From: Forficula auricularia
Taxonomy: Eukaryota > Arthropoda > Insecta > Dermaptera > Forficulidae
Reading direction: 5' to 3'
DNA: 64,000 bases
Assembly (NCBI GenBank): GCA_024734495.1
Contig: JALMQS010000841.1
Span: forward strand, 915,626 to 979,625
Below the pieces are notes generated by a model. It did not search any database. It was not told where the DNA came from and saw nothing but the letters and a program-made list of their open reading frames with translations. Position numbers and translations under genes: made by a program. Of this stretch, positions 11,397-20,929 are shown one piece after another (positions within the stretch are counted from its first letter, which is position 1; each line of letters starts with the position of its first letter).

Positions 11397-11881
11397 ATTG
11401 GTTCCCAACCGGTGGTCCGTGGACCGATGCCGGTCCGCGAAAATTTTCTAGCGGTCCGTGGGAAATTAAGTAAAATACAAATTATTAGTGGCTATATTCA
11501 TTGGCGATTTTTTTTATTTTTTAACACTACTAAACAACTAATAAAAATATTAATTAGGTTTATCTTTGCGTCAAAGTGAAAACCTCCTAAGTTCATTTAA
11601 CAAGAGAAAGATAAAACTGAATAATTGCCTTTGAATTGTATATTTGCATAATATATTAACAATGAAGATTCATTTTGTTATGATATATCATGTCAAATGA
11701 TCATTTAAGTCTAATTTTGTAGTTTTCATTAATTAGCAGATTTTTTTTTTTTTTTGTTGAAAAACTCGAGTTAAGGAGGTTTTCACATGGGCACGACCTT
11801 ATGTTTTAAGAGTTCGCCGGTCCGCAACATAATTCCCTTATTTTTCCTGGTCCCCGAGTGAGAAAAAGTTGGGAACCACTG
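11397..11881. mobile_element. hAT-type MITE, CAGTGGTTCCCAACC ends, 485 bp
   Basis: Ends are cattggttcccaacc and ggttgggaaccactg, inverted. The flanks are ctctaggg and ctctagga, an 8-bp duplication with one mismatch. CAGNGGTTCYCAACC is a common hAT end. The GC-rich outer parts contain repeated ggtccgtgg / ggtccgcg words. No transposase is encoded. It sits in the right arm of the 3-kb element and is therefore younger. Confidence 0.8.
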
Positions 11882-11989
11882 CTCTAGGAGTATAAAAATT
11901 CAAAATAACGAACACCCTAATGCTTATACTTGAGAACGATCGCAGAATAAATCGATCGAAAGGTCGTTTTCAATAAATAATAATTATAA

Positions 11990-14090
11990 TCAATTATGTG
12001 TGATTTTGCTAAAAATTTCAAAAACTTAATTTTTGAATTATTTAATTTTTCGGTGGCCACGGAGAAAATCCACTTGGAAATCTTCATTTATCTTAATTGA
12101 CTATTTGTTAATTAAATTAGAGGTTTTACTTAGAGAAAGTGGTGCTGAATTTCAAATGATTCACTGTGAAACTACACACCCTTTACTTGATTAATTAATT
12201 AAATTAATTATTGGCAAGTGGGTGTGTCAATAAAAATGTATAATTACATTTTTTCAATTTTCTTTTATTAATTAATTAGTTTTTTTTTTAATTTTAAAAC
12301 CCATTGATAATTTATTACAAATATTAATATAAATTGAAATTAGAAAAATTTAATTAATTGAAAGAGACCGGATTGGAATAATTATCGGAAAAGAGGTTTT
12401 TTTATTTAATTAGTTTTTTCCTCTTATTATAAACAAGGACTAAAAAGATGATCAAGGATGGTGGAGAAGTAATCTCCGGAGTCGAAGCTCAAATACAATG
12501 TATACATTAATTAATGCAAAGTAATTGGTTTAATTAATTAATTCAAGTCTAAATTATTAATATCATTTTTAACTAATGCAAAATAATATCGAGCAATGTT
12601 TTATGAATAAAATTTGGTTTTTAACACATATTCTTTAAAAACAAATTTTAAATAATACGTGTTTCAAACACTTGTTAAAAATATAATTGTTTTAAACTTG
12701 GCAACGCTGCGCTATGTTCTATAATCTATAGGGCAAAGAATTTTTCCATTTTTGTCTAGTTTTTTTTGTATTTATTAAGAAAATGTTTTATTTCTAATTA
12801 TTATTTAAAATAATATATATTTAAAAATAATAAAATTGAATTATTTCTAGAACTTTATTATAATATCCAAAAAAAAAAACTTATATAGGATTATTTTTAA
12901 TAATAAATTATTTTAAAATAAAATTTATAATTTTTTCCAATTAAACTATTTAAATTTTAATATTAAATTTTTTTTTAAAATATAACATTTTGCAATTATT
13001 TTAAGACATTTTCCTAGATAATTGTATAAATATAGAGAAAAAAAAATAGTATTTCCAGATATTTATTTGAATATTTTGTATTTCATTTAAATGAAAAAAT
13101 AATAATAATAATTAGATTCAATAATTATTTAACAATATAAATATAAATAAAATTAAAATTACTAATTAATTATTTAATCAACAATGTAAATAAACAAATA
13201 TTTATTAATTTAAAAATTCAATAATTGAAATTTTATAAATTAAATTATTTTATATCTTGATGTAGTGATATTTTTACACTAAGTACTTGTTTAGCTATTA
13301 GCTAGCTTGCTAGCTATGTAAAGAGATTTTCAATATACACTCGAATTGACCCCATGAGAATTATAAATAAAAAGACTGATAATGAATTAAGTAAATATAA
13401 AATTATTTGAAATATTAATCACTTCTTATATATGATTAATTTTAATAATAAATTATTTAAAAATAAAAAATATAATTTTTTTCCAATTAAACTATGTATT
13501 TAAATTTTATTAATAAAAAAGTTTAATAAAAAAAATATATAACATTTTGAAATTATTTTAAGATCATCTTTCTGAAAATAAATAAATAATTTGACAATTA
13601 TTTTGACTGTGAACAATTTAATATAATAGAAAGCTGAAACTTGGCATTACTACATGTTCAATAGAAAATACCCCTAATTAATTAAATTTTCTAATTATAA
13701 TAAAATTTATTTCATTAAATATTTGCAATGAACCATTAGGGGGTTTTAAAATTAAAAAAATAAATAAAACAATTAATTAATAAATTGAAATTGAAAAAAA
13801 ATATATTATTAATTAATGACACACTCGCTCTGTGAATAATTAATTTAATTAAGAAAAAAAACAATGAAATTTAAATTAGCCGAAGATGAAACCCTGACAG
13901 ATCGATTTATCGACCCAAAAAACCCCTAATCCGTGATTTTTATCGAAATCGTTAGAGGCATTTTCAAGAAACCGATTCTAGGTATATATTATTCACAAGA
14001 AAACAAAGAGATTGTCTTCTGCTTGATGCAAATAAACATATACACATATATATCAAGATGATATATCTGTATATATATATATATATATAT
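11990..14090. other. AT-rich stretch with fragments of repeat family C
   Basis: The stretch 12300-12520 resembles 1640-1860 (ggtggagaagtaatctccgg region). 13680-13990 is an inverted piece of family C. The stretch 12990-13100 resembles 16560-16680 and 17380-17470. The rest is poly-A/T-rich sequence without ORFs. A short palindrome gctagcttgctagc lies near 13300, and a (TA)n run near 14065-14090. Confidence 0.5.
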
Positions 14091-14094
14091 TTGT

Positions 14095-14140
14095 TTGAGA
14101 CTATAGTTTCGAAGACTTGGTCTTCATCATCAGTCTTTCT
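14095..14140 (-). ncRNA. Hammerhead ribozyme motif downstream of the PLE remnant
   Basis: On the minus strand: CTGATGA (14127-14133), extra T, stem II GAAGAC/GTCTTC with loop caa, GAAA (14107-14110), the eight-base palindrome ACTATAGT as stem III, then C as cleavage base at 14099. Stem I is short (GA/TC). It lies about 175 bp downstream of the stop codon of the GIY-YIG remnant, which is where a PLE pLTR hammerhead would be expected. Confidence 0.6.
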
Positions 14141-14315
14141 TCAATTATAAATGTTTTTCATGGAGTCAATATCATATGGATACTGAAAACTTGGTGTTCC
14201 TTCGTCACTGGAAAGCTAGCAACTAACAAAGACATTCTCTCCGGGCTCACACTCAAATATAACCATATGTTTCCCTTTCTTTTTTCTCTCCTTAGAAAGG
14301 AGGAATTTTTTCCTT

Positions 14316-14715
14316 TTATCTTTTGTTAGCAAACATCTTAAGTAGATTACTATTGGATAATTCAATTTGATTGTTTAAACAGAGTTCTGAATTTCTATTG
14401 AATGACTTCAAAATTTCTAAAGATTCGATTGCGCTAATCAATTTTGGGTCCCTTTCTCCTTTTATTAATCTAATACCTTCTGGGAAGGAGTGATTGTTTG
14501 AATTTAAATGTTCTGCAAAAGGAATTTTCGTACTTTTATTTTTATAATCTCTTATGTGTTCATTTAGTCGAATTTTCAGATTTCTCTCGGTCTTCCCTAC
14601 ATATTGCTTCGCAATCTTTGCATTTCAAACTATAAACCCCTTCTTTTTCTATATTTGGTAATTTGTCTTTTTTATTTGAACCTAAATCTTTTCCTAGAGT
14701 AGTATATATTATTAT
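14316..14715 (-). pseudogene. Penelope-like element GIY-YIG endonuclease remnant
   Basis: The minus strand encodes GVYSLKCKDC, and after a one-base frameshift near 14600 continues QYVGKTERNLKIRLNEH, then IPFAEHLNSNNHSFPEGIRL, ending in a stop at 14316-14318. GVY and YVG correspond to the GIY and YIG motifs, followed by the conserved Arg and the Glu-His pair. In Penelope-like retroelements this domain is the C-terminal DNA-nicking endonuclease that follows the reverse transcriptase. Here the reverse transcriptase is absent, so the copy is 5' truncated and dead. A hammerhead motif lies downstream. A lone GIY-YIG gene of another kind is possible, but the cysteine pair just after the GVY motif favours a PLE. 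Confidence 0.75.
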
Positions 14716-15069
14716 TTTTTTTTATTTTTTTTAATTTATTTAACTTTAAAATAACGAAATAGAGAAATTCATAAAATGGACGTTTTTATTGCCTCTTTTT
14801 ATTGCCAGCCCAATCCAAAAGAATAAAAAAATAATACATAGAACAAATATATAGTACATCCAAATGTAAATGAATTCAATTTATTCGATTTCAATTATTG
14901 AATTTATTAATAAATAAATATTTGTTTATTTACATTGTTGATTAAATAATTAGTTAGTAATTTTAATTTGTTTTTATTTATATTCTAAGATTCTTCTAAA
15001 ACTTAAGTGACTTGTAGAATTTAATTTGATAAATTAAAGGGTTTGTTCAGTCACATAAAATAAAGTACC

Positions 15070-15380
15070 TGGAGCCACCAAGCGATGCTCGGCAAATTTT
15101 TGCTTCAGTTAAAAGTTATATATTAATATTTTTTAATTTAAAATTCTGATAAAAACCACCCCTTCACTGCACACCATCCCGGCACTCCACCCCCTGGACC
15201 CCACCCCATACCAACCCCGATACGCCCCTGGACCCCCGCCTCATAACGCACCCAAACACCACACCCCCTGGACAACTACCCACTTACCGTCCCCGCGCAC
15301 CCGCACCCCCGCTATGCCCCTTGGACCCCGAACCCGCCACTCAACCCACCCCCACCCCCAGTTTTTGCATTTCTAATTTT
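15070..15380. repeat. Short GC palindrome followed by a C-rich tract
   Basis: A ccaagcgatgctcgg palindrome near 15080 is shared with 47795 (accgagcgatgctcggt) and, inverted, with 60075. It is followed by a 200-bp C-rich irregular tract of accccac-type words (15160-15360). The complementary G-rich tract occurs at 59880-60045. It probably marks one end of a transposon family. Confidence 0.5.
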
Positions 15381-15589
15381 CTAGTGGCCCACAGATTATG
15401 TATATATAGGTATATAAATAAATTCCGTATAATTTTAATTAAATAACAATTTATCGAGTTTTATATAATAATAAATTAAATTGGCAAATTCTAATATAAA
15501 ATCATGTTTCTTATTAACTCATTGTGGGATTTAATACTTGAATGTATAATCAATTAAATTGTTTAATTTTAATATAATATATTAATATT

Positions 15590-15850
15590 TGCTATAACCT
15601 ATTAGTGGGTTTTAAAATTAAAAAACCAATTAATAAATAAAAGATAATTGAAAAAAATGTAAGCAAACTTTTTTATTGAAATTTTCATCTATCAATAATT
15701 ACTTTAATAACAAAAAAGTCAATTAAGATGAATTTTGATGAGGTCCAGACCTAGCCAGATCGCTTTCTCATCCTCAAAACTTGTTAATAGAGTTGGTTTC
15801 ATCAAAATCGGTAGAGCCGTTTTCAAAATAGAATCTTAGTTATAAATATA
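15590..15850 (-). repeat. Interspersed repeat family C, inverted fragment
   Basis: Contains gatgaggtccagacctagcc and atcaaaatcggtagagccgt, matching other family C copies in reverse orientation. It lies just upstream of the Elongin B-like gene, so it may supply or separate that gene's promoter. Confidence 0.5.
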
Positions 15851-15967
15851 TATATACAATTTTAAAAAGAGTAGTTAATAATATAAGATACATATAAGTG
15901 AAGTGTTGTATTTTTAATTTTATTTATTTATTTATTTCTAGATCGTATCGCTCTTTTCTAATTGACA

Positions 15968-16303
15968 ATGCAGCAGACGTATTATATGGTCCGAAGGAAG
16001 ATGCGCACGATGTTTCTGGAAGTGCACCAGAGTACTTCTGTCAAGGAATTGAAACGGATGATAAACGGAATTATCGAAGTGCCTACTGAAAATATGAAAC
16101 TGTTTGTAGGGTCATTGGAGATGAGCGATACCCGCTCGCCCTCTTATTATGGACTGGATTTGAAAAAGGCGCTTCCGCATCAGCCGCAAGAACTGGGGCT
16201 GGCGCTGCGACTCGAAGAAGGCGGCGAATTTGAAAACCTCGATTTAACACCCTACTCACTGCCGCCAGAATTGCCGCCCTTTATGCTTATACAGACCTCC
16301 TAA
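15968..16303 (+). CDS. Divergent Elongin B-like protein (ubiquitin fold), 111 residues
   Basis: Elongin B pairs with Elongin C as the adaptor of cullin 2/5 ubiquitin ligases and of the Elongin transcription complex. The ORF reads MQQTYYMVRRKMRTMFLEV, with VKELKRMINGI at residues 25-35 (first ubiquitin-like helix), LGLALR near residue 77 and LTPYSLPPELPPFM near the end. Family members share the order MIRR-TTIF, ELKRI-GI, GLALR and the tail PFSSPPELPDVM. The length is close to the usual 118 residues. The start is the ATG at 15968. A polypyrimidine tract with ctag at about 15938-15941 could be a splice acceptor for a 5' untranslated exon. The coding part has no intron and is GC-richer than its flanks. 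Divergence in the middle loop suggests a paralogue or processed copy; the orthologue may be elsewhere. Confidence 0.75.
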   Translation: MQQTYYMVRRKMRTMFLEVHQSTSVKELKRMINGIIEVPTENMKLFVGSLEMSDTRSPSYYGLDLKKALPHQPQELGLALRLEEGGEFENLDLTPYSLPPELPPFMLIQTS

Positions 16304-16439
16304 AATACCTACAATTATTATGTATATATGTGCATACCGAAATTAATCAAATATAAAACATTTCCATATATATAATATTTATTAAAAAAATAGTATTTCA
16401 AGATTTTTATATTATGTAGTATATTTTGTAGTTAAAAAA

Positions 16440-17690
16440 AATCAAAAATTAAAATATTTTTTCTACTTATAAAGGATTATTAATTAATTACGTTATCAAA
16501 TTTGAATCCTCAATATATTTAGCGTATATGGCAAATATTTATTTATTTATTTTAAATACTAAATTAATTATTATAAGACATTTTCCTAGATAATTATAGA
16601 TATAAAAAAAAAATGGTATTTCAAAATTTTTATATTAGGAATATTTTGTAATTAATTTAAATAAAAAAATAAATAGATATATATAATAATATAATAATAT
16701 ATATATAATAAATAAATAAAATTAATTGTCACGCAAATGTTTTTTAATTTTTTTTTACCTATCCTTTCCTATTGTGTTGTATCATCTTTTCGAACTTTGG
16801 CTAATTTTAATTAAAACAAGTATTTTTGTATTAAATTAAATTATAGAATATAAAAAAATATATTGTATATTATAGACAAAAGGACCTAGCGGGATTCGAA
16901 CCTGGAACATCTACATAACGGACGCATTGTTCTAGTTTAGCAATGCGCCCGTCACGCTGAGGTCCCGGGTTCGAATCCCGCTAGGTCCTTTTCTCTATAA
17001 TATTATACAATATATTTTTTTTTATTCTAAAAATTTAATTTAATTTATAAATTGTCTTTGGATGAGACCTCGTGATAATTACGTAACTACAAGGCTTATA
17101 AAAAAATAATTTTCATGTTTCATATGATATAATATAGTTTAATTAATTTTTTCTTAATTTTTACAAATATGTAGCAAATTAATAATAGTAATAATATAAT
17201 TTTTTTATTTTATAATTCACTTTTTGCTAGCATTGCCAATAGATATAAATAAAATCAAAATATTTTTTTTCGACTTATAAGGGATTATTCATTAATTACG
17301 TCATCAAATTTGAATACTAAATAAATTTAGCGTATATGGCAAATATTTATTTATTTTAAATACTAAATTATTATAAGACATCTTACTAGATAATTATAGA
17401 TATAAAAAAAAAAAATGTTATTTCAAAATTTTTATATTATAAATATTTTGTAATTAATTTGAATAAAAAAATAGATATATATAAAATAAATAAATTAATT
17501 GTCACGCATATTTTTTAATTTTTATTCAACTCTCCTTCCCTATTGTGATGTATCATCTTTTCGAACTTTTGCTAATTTTAATTAAAACAACATTACGCTT
17601 AGTATTTTTGTATTAAATTAAATTATAGAAAATAAAAAAAATATATATTGTATATTATAGACAAAAGAACCTAGCGGGATTCGAACCTGG
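16440..17690 (+). repeat. Direct duplication with about 807-bp offset
   Basis: Words such as aaggattattaattaattacg (16471) and agggattattcattaattac (17279), then tagcgtatatggcaaatatt and the tRNA-like word cctagcgggattcgaacc, recur in the same order 807 bp later. The second copy ends where the SINE is inserted (about 17692). Confidence 0.8.
16853..17025. repeat. Palindrome whose arms carry a tRNA-like T-arm/acceptor
   Basis: The left arm reads aggacctagcgggattcgaa and the right arm is its inverted copy, ttcgaatcccgctaggtcct. Each strand therefore contains a perfect pol III B box (GGTTCGAATCC) followed by an acceptor-like end. On the minus strand the word agcgtgacgggc upstream resembles an A box. 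The spacing does not give a full cloverleaf, so I do not call a functional tRNA. A second, broken copy starts at about 17640. Confidence 0.65.
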
Positions 17691-17691
17691 A

Positions 17692-17918
17692 ACATCATCA
17701 TCATCATCAGCCTGTCGATAGCGACAATCCACTGCTGAATATAGGCCTCTTCCATCAAATGGAAGGGGTTGGCATTAAGTCAACACGCTTGCCAGACGGA
17801 TTGGTGACTAGGAATCAGATTATAGCCGGTCAAATATCAATGCAGGGACTCGGACTCGAACCCGGGACTCCTGCTTAGAAGGCTAGTGTCTTTAAGCTCT
17901 CGGCTAATCCGATTCCTA
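17692..17918 (-). mobile_element. tRNA-derived SINE with a (GAT)n tail
   Basis: On the minus strand it starts aggaatcggattagccgaga, with A-box-like tagccgagagc and the B box gggttcgagtcc some 50 bases on, i.e. a tRNA-related head. The body includes the word ggcctatattcagcagtgg, and the end is a gatgatgatgatg tail. Such tails match RTE-type LINEs, which could mobilise it. It inserted into the second tRNA-like palindrome copy, whose right arm is missing. Confidence 0.7.
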
Positions 17919-17989
17919 AAGGGGGCGATAGGTGTTAGTAAACCTCCAGAAAGGGGCGATGGGCCATTGAGGTTGGGAACCACTGACTT
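17919..17989 (-). mobile_element. Fragment of the 46199-type hAT MITE
   Basis: Contains gggggcgataggtgttagta, a cctccagaaaggggcgat word and the end ggttgggaaccactg, the reverse complement of 46199-46265. Only one end is present. It abuts the SINE directly. Confidence 0.7.
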
Positions 17990-18079
17990 AAGCAATTACA
18001 AAGATAATTTAGCATTAAGTGGATATTGATGAGGCAGTCCAAAAAAGAAGAAGATAATTTACACTATCTTTTTATTCGT

Positions 18080-18123
18080 AAAACCGACGTTTCGGAGGCT
18101 ATTCCCTCCTTCTTCAGGGTTTT
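18080..18123 (-). ncRNA. Hammerhead ribozyme motif (type I), complete
   Basis: The minus strand reads stem I AAAACC, core CTGAAGA, bulged A, stem II GGAGG/CCTCC with a 6-nt loop, GAAA, palindromic ACGT, cleavage base C and stem I partner GGTTTT. All core positions of the CUGANGA...GAAA...UH consensus are present, and both stems are fully paired. The only deviation is the extra A before stem II, shared by most copies here. Confidence 0.75.
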
Positions 18124-18214
18124 GAAAAGTCAGTGAAGGAAATCCAATGCGGCATTCCCTCTGTCTCCTCTTTCAGTGGCAGTAACAATAATATCTTGTA
18201 TTTCATTCTCAGCA

Positions 18215-18645
18215 GAATTATAATGTAATAATCATTATTACATTATATAATGTATTATACCATTATTACATTATCATTATTACATTATATAATGTAATAA
18301 TGATTATTACATTATATAATCGTAATAATGATTATTACATTATATAATGCAATAATGATTATTACATTATATAATGTAATAATGATATAATACATTATAT
18401 AATGTAATAATGATTATTACATTATATAATGTAATAATGATATAATACATTATATAATGTAATAATGATTAGGTATTACATTATATAATGCAATAATGAT
18501 TATTACATTATATAATGTAATAATGATATAATACATTATATAATGCAATAATGATTATTACATTATATAATGTAATAATGATTATTATATTATATAATGT
18601 AATAATGGTATAATACATTATATAATGTAATAATGATTATTACAT
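18215..18645. repeat. Palindromic AT microsatellite array
   Basis: About 17 units near 24 bp, built from ttacattatataatgtaata with variants (atataatgcaat, ggtattaca, cgtaataatg). The word is itself palindromic, so each unit and the array as a whole can fold. It forms the centre of the 18015-18862 palindrome. Confidence 0.9.
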
Positions 18646-18745
18646 TATAATTCTGCTGAGAATGAAATACAAGATATTATTGTTGCTGCCACTGAAAGAG
18701 GAGACAGAGGGGAATGCCGCATTGGATTTCCTTCACTGACTTTTC

Positions 18746-18789
18746 AAAACCCTGAAGAAGGAGGGAATAGCCTCCGAAACGTCGGTTTT
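18746..18789 (+). ncRNA. Hammerhead ribozyme motif (type I), complete
   Basis: Stem I AAAACC (18746-18751), CTGAAGA (18752-18758), A, stem II GGAGG (18760-18764) and CCTCC (18771-18775), GAAA (18776-18779), ACGT (18779-18782), cleavage base C18783, then GGTTTT (18784-18789). It mirrors 18080-18123. This is the clearest example in the window. Confidence 0.75.
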
Positions 18790-18999
18790 ATGAATAAAAA
18801 GATACTGTAAATTATCTTCTTCTTTTTTTTGGACTGCCTCATCAATATCCACTTAATTCAATTATCAGTCCGTCTCCAAAAATTACTCCAATTTTAATAA
18901 TTTAGCATTTAAAATTGTCTGATTTGGAGGTAAGTTAAATGCTTTCAATGTCGTAAGTTGAGGAAAGACATTATTTTTGATTTTACTTATGGAACGTGG

Positions 19000-19195
19000 T
19001 GTAGGTTTTAGGTGAAACATGATGTTAATTAATAGAGTAAAGGGTGTGTAGTTTCAGTATTGTGTGTAGTTTCAGTATTAACTCCTGATGATGGACTAAT
19101 AATCCGAAATATATTGAGTTTGTATAAACCTCTTTGAGTTTTATTTCATTCACTGTGAAACTACACACCCTTTACTCTATTAATTATTTTTGATG
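19000..19195 (+). mobile_element. Short fold-back element with a hammerhead motif
   Basis: The arms (tagagtaaagggtgtgtagtttcagt at the left, the inverted aaactacacaccctttactc at the right) enclose a single hammerhead (19080-19120). Related outer words occur at 12165-12195 (gaaactacacaccctttact). The words ggtgaaacat at the left edge recur at 24000, 53060 and, inverted, at 29555 and 44315, all next to hammerhead-bearing elements. Confidence 0.6.
19080..19120 (+). ncRNA. Hammerhead ribozyme motif with canonical CUGAUGA core
   Basis: Stem I AACTC (19080-19084), CTGATGA (19085-19091), T, stem II GGA/TCC around a 7-nt loop, GAAA (19106-19109), palindromic ATATAT as stem III, cleavage base U19115, partner GAGTT (19116-19120). 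Stem I is fully complementary. Stem II is short at three pairs. Confidence 0.65.
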
Positions 19196-19429
19196 TTTTA
19201 CAGTTGAATTAGCTCCTATCCTATTATTTTGATCCTAAACAGGGGGTGACAATCACTACAATGGCAATGGTTGACAGTGTTAGTTATTGACATGGGTGTC
19301 AATAAATGTCTTTTTGGCTTTTTGTTAGAATTCGATCTAAAAACGTTCTTGAGGCTAAGATTAACACGTTTATGATTGTTTTATATGAGAAATTTACTTT
19401 TTATCAGTGGTACATTTTATACTATCTAC

Positions 19430-19985
19430 TGGATTGACAGGAGAAATAAACTTTTTTAAACTCAAGAATTTTAATTAATTAAGTAAAAAATAATTTATTA
19501 AATCTGAGTATAACGAAGTTTTTAGATCATTATAAACACTTATTTTCATTGTTATGACTTTTCAATTATATAATTATTTAGTTAATAATTAATTATTTAA
19601 TCATTATTATTTGATAATTAAGTTGAATAATTGTTATAAATAATTATTACGATTTTTTTTTAGATCTAATTGATTCATGTATTGTGTTTATTTGATGTCT
19701 AATAAAAAAATAGTTTTTATAAAAGTTGTTCAGTTTTTTTTTTTTTTGTAGATTAAATAAACGTATAGATAAATATAGTGTTCAATTTAAAAAACAGAAC
19801 TTGACCTTGAAATACCTTTGAAAGCTTGTTCTAGGTTGACAAACAATAACGTGTAGTTTAGTTTCCCCCTCGATATAAATAAACTTTTTTTCATATAATG
19901 CACTGTTTTTGAGTTATAAGACTGTCTCAAGATAAACAAACTTACTCGGTATATTAATATTATTTTTAATTTAAAATTCAGTTAA
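19430..19985 (-). repeat. Interspersed repeat family A, copy
   Basis: Contains actatctactggattgaca, gttttta-gatcattataaacac, tgaaagcttgttctagg and gactgtctcaagataaacaa in an order shared by seven other places (29830, 36640, 42330, 60128, 61815, 63293 and a fragment at 28870). The usual end is tataccgggtgagttttt. No ORF is visible in any copy. The class is unknown. Confidence 0.7.
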
Positions 19986-20524
19986 AAAGGTCGATTTTTA
20001 TTTCGATTAAGAATTAAATAATAAAAAAAAAAATCAGCCATCGAAAAAAGTGGAACTTTTTCTATTGATACCTATAATATGTACTTTTTATCCTCCGCCC
20101 AGATTAAAATTTGTAGACCTCCACCCATTATGGTTGGTTTGAATTTCAGGAAGATTTTATATCTCCCTAAATTCTAGTGTGTAATTTTTTTATAATAATT
20201 AATTTTTTTGAAAATATAAAAACTCCATTTAATTATATAAAAATATATAAGAAAAAAAAAAACACAGAAAAAAATAACAATCCTTAAAATATATAGTCTG
20301 TTACGGAAACGTAATTAAATTACTTATTTAAAATTCAGTATTTGTATAAAAAATAACATTAAAATATAAATAAAAAAAATAAATAAATAAAAAACAATAA
20401 ATGAACAATTATTGTAAACGCACTTATAGATCATGAGTAGAAAAAGTATATTGGGATATACCTAAGTATAAATAAATACAAATCAATTTGTATTTAGTTG
20501 TATTTATAAAATAATCCATAAATT

Positions 20525-20540
20525 TTTTTCAATATAGGGG

Positions 20541-20590
<50 letters not shown>
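20525..20590. repeat. (TA)n microsatellite
   Basis: About 24 consecutive TA dinucleotides within 20538-20585. The flanking 20000-20930 is AT-rich without recognisable genes. Confidence 0.95.
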
Positions 20591-20593
<3 letters not shown>

Positions 20594-20929
20594 TGTATAT
20601 TAGGTCAAGAAAAAAGTTCGTGGCGTTTTTCCAAATAGATGGTTTTAGAGCCGCGTAACTATAGATATAAATAAATACCACAGCTTACAAAGGTGGATTT
20701 ATGCCATAATTTTGCTATAGCAATTAATTATTTTAACAAATATATAATTCCATTTATTTAAATTTTTGTTTTATATATTATGTGGAGTTGATCAAATTTG
20801 GCAGATGTTGAGCGACTAAAATAGTAGGTGTATAGGTGTATAGGTATTATATATCTAAAACAATAATTATGTAAATCTGTAATTAATAAAAAAATAAAGT
20901 CATAAAATAAATATAATTATTATTAATTT

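Larger units (their letters stand above)
8985..11985. mobile_element. 3-kb inverted-repeat element with a tandem-repeat core
   Basis: The left side (8985-9405) and right side (11205-11985) are inverted copies of each other: for example ggttcccgtctaaataacat on the left and atgttatttagatgggaaac on the right. The core is an array of 173-bp units. Near each outer end there is a degraded hammerhead-like segment: GAAACGTC on the minus strand near 9030 and GATCGAAAGGTCG near 11955. No ORF is visible. A hAT-type MITE interrupts the right arm. Confidence 0.65.
18015..18862. mobile_element. Giant fold-back element with two intact hammerhead motifs
   Basis: The outer arms gtggatattgatgaggcagt and actgcctcatcaatatccac are inverted and about 200 bp each is almost identical. 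Inside are atgcggcattccctctgtct and a cagcagaattataatgtaat arm. The centre (18215-18645) is an array of attacattatataatgtaat words. Each arm carries a complete hammerhead motif, pointing outwards. A cruciform or long hairpin RNA is expected. It is interpreted as two inverted PLE-type pLTRs with a grown palindromic microsatellite between them. Confidence 0.75.

Noticed and set aside
16881..16989. Functional tRNA gene
   Set aside because: The T-arm and acceptor look right, but the inverted acceptor partners are about 108 bases apart, and I could not place D and anticodon arms at normal spacing.
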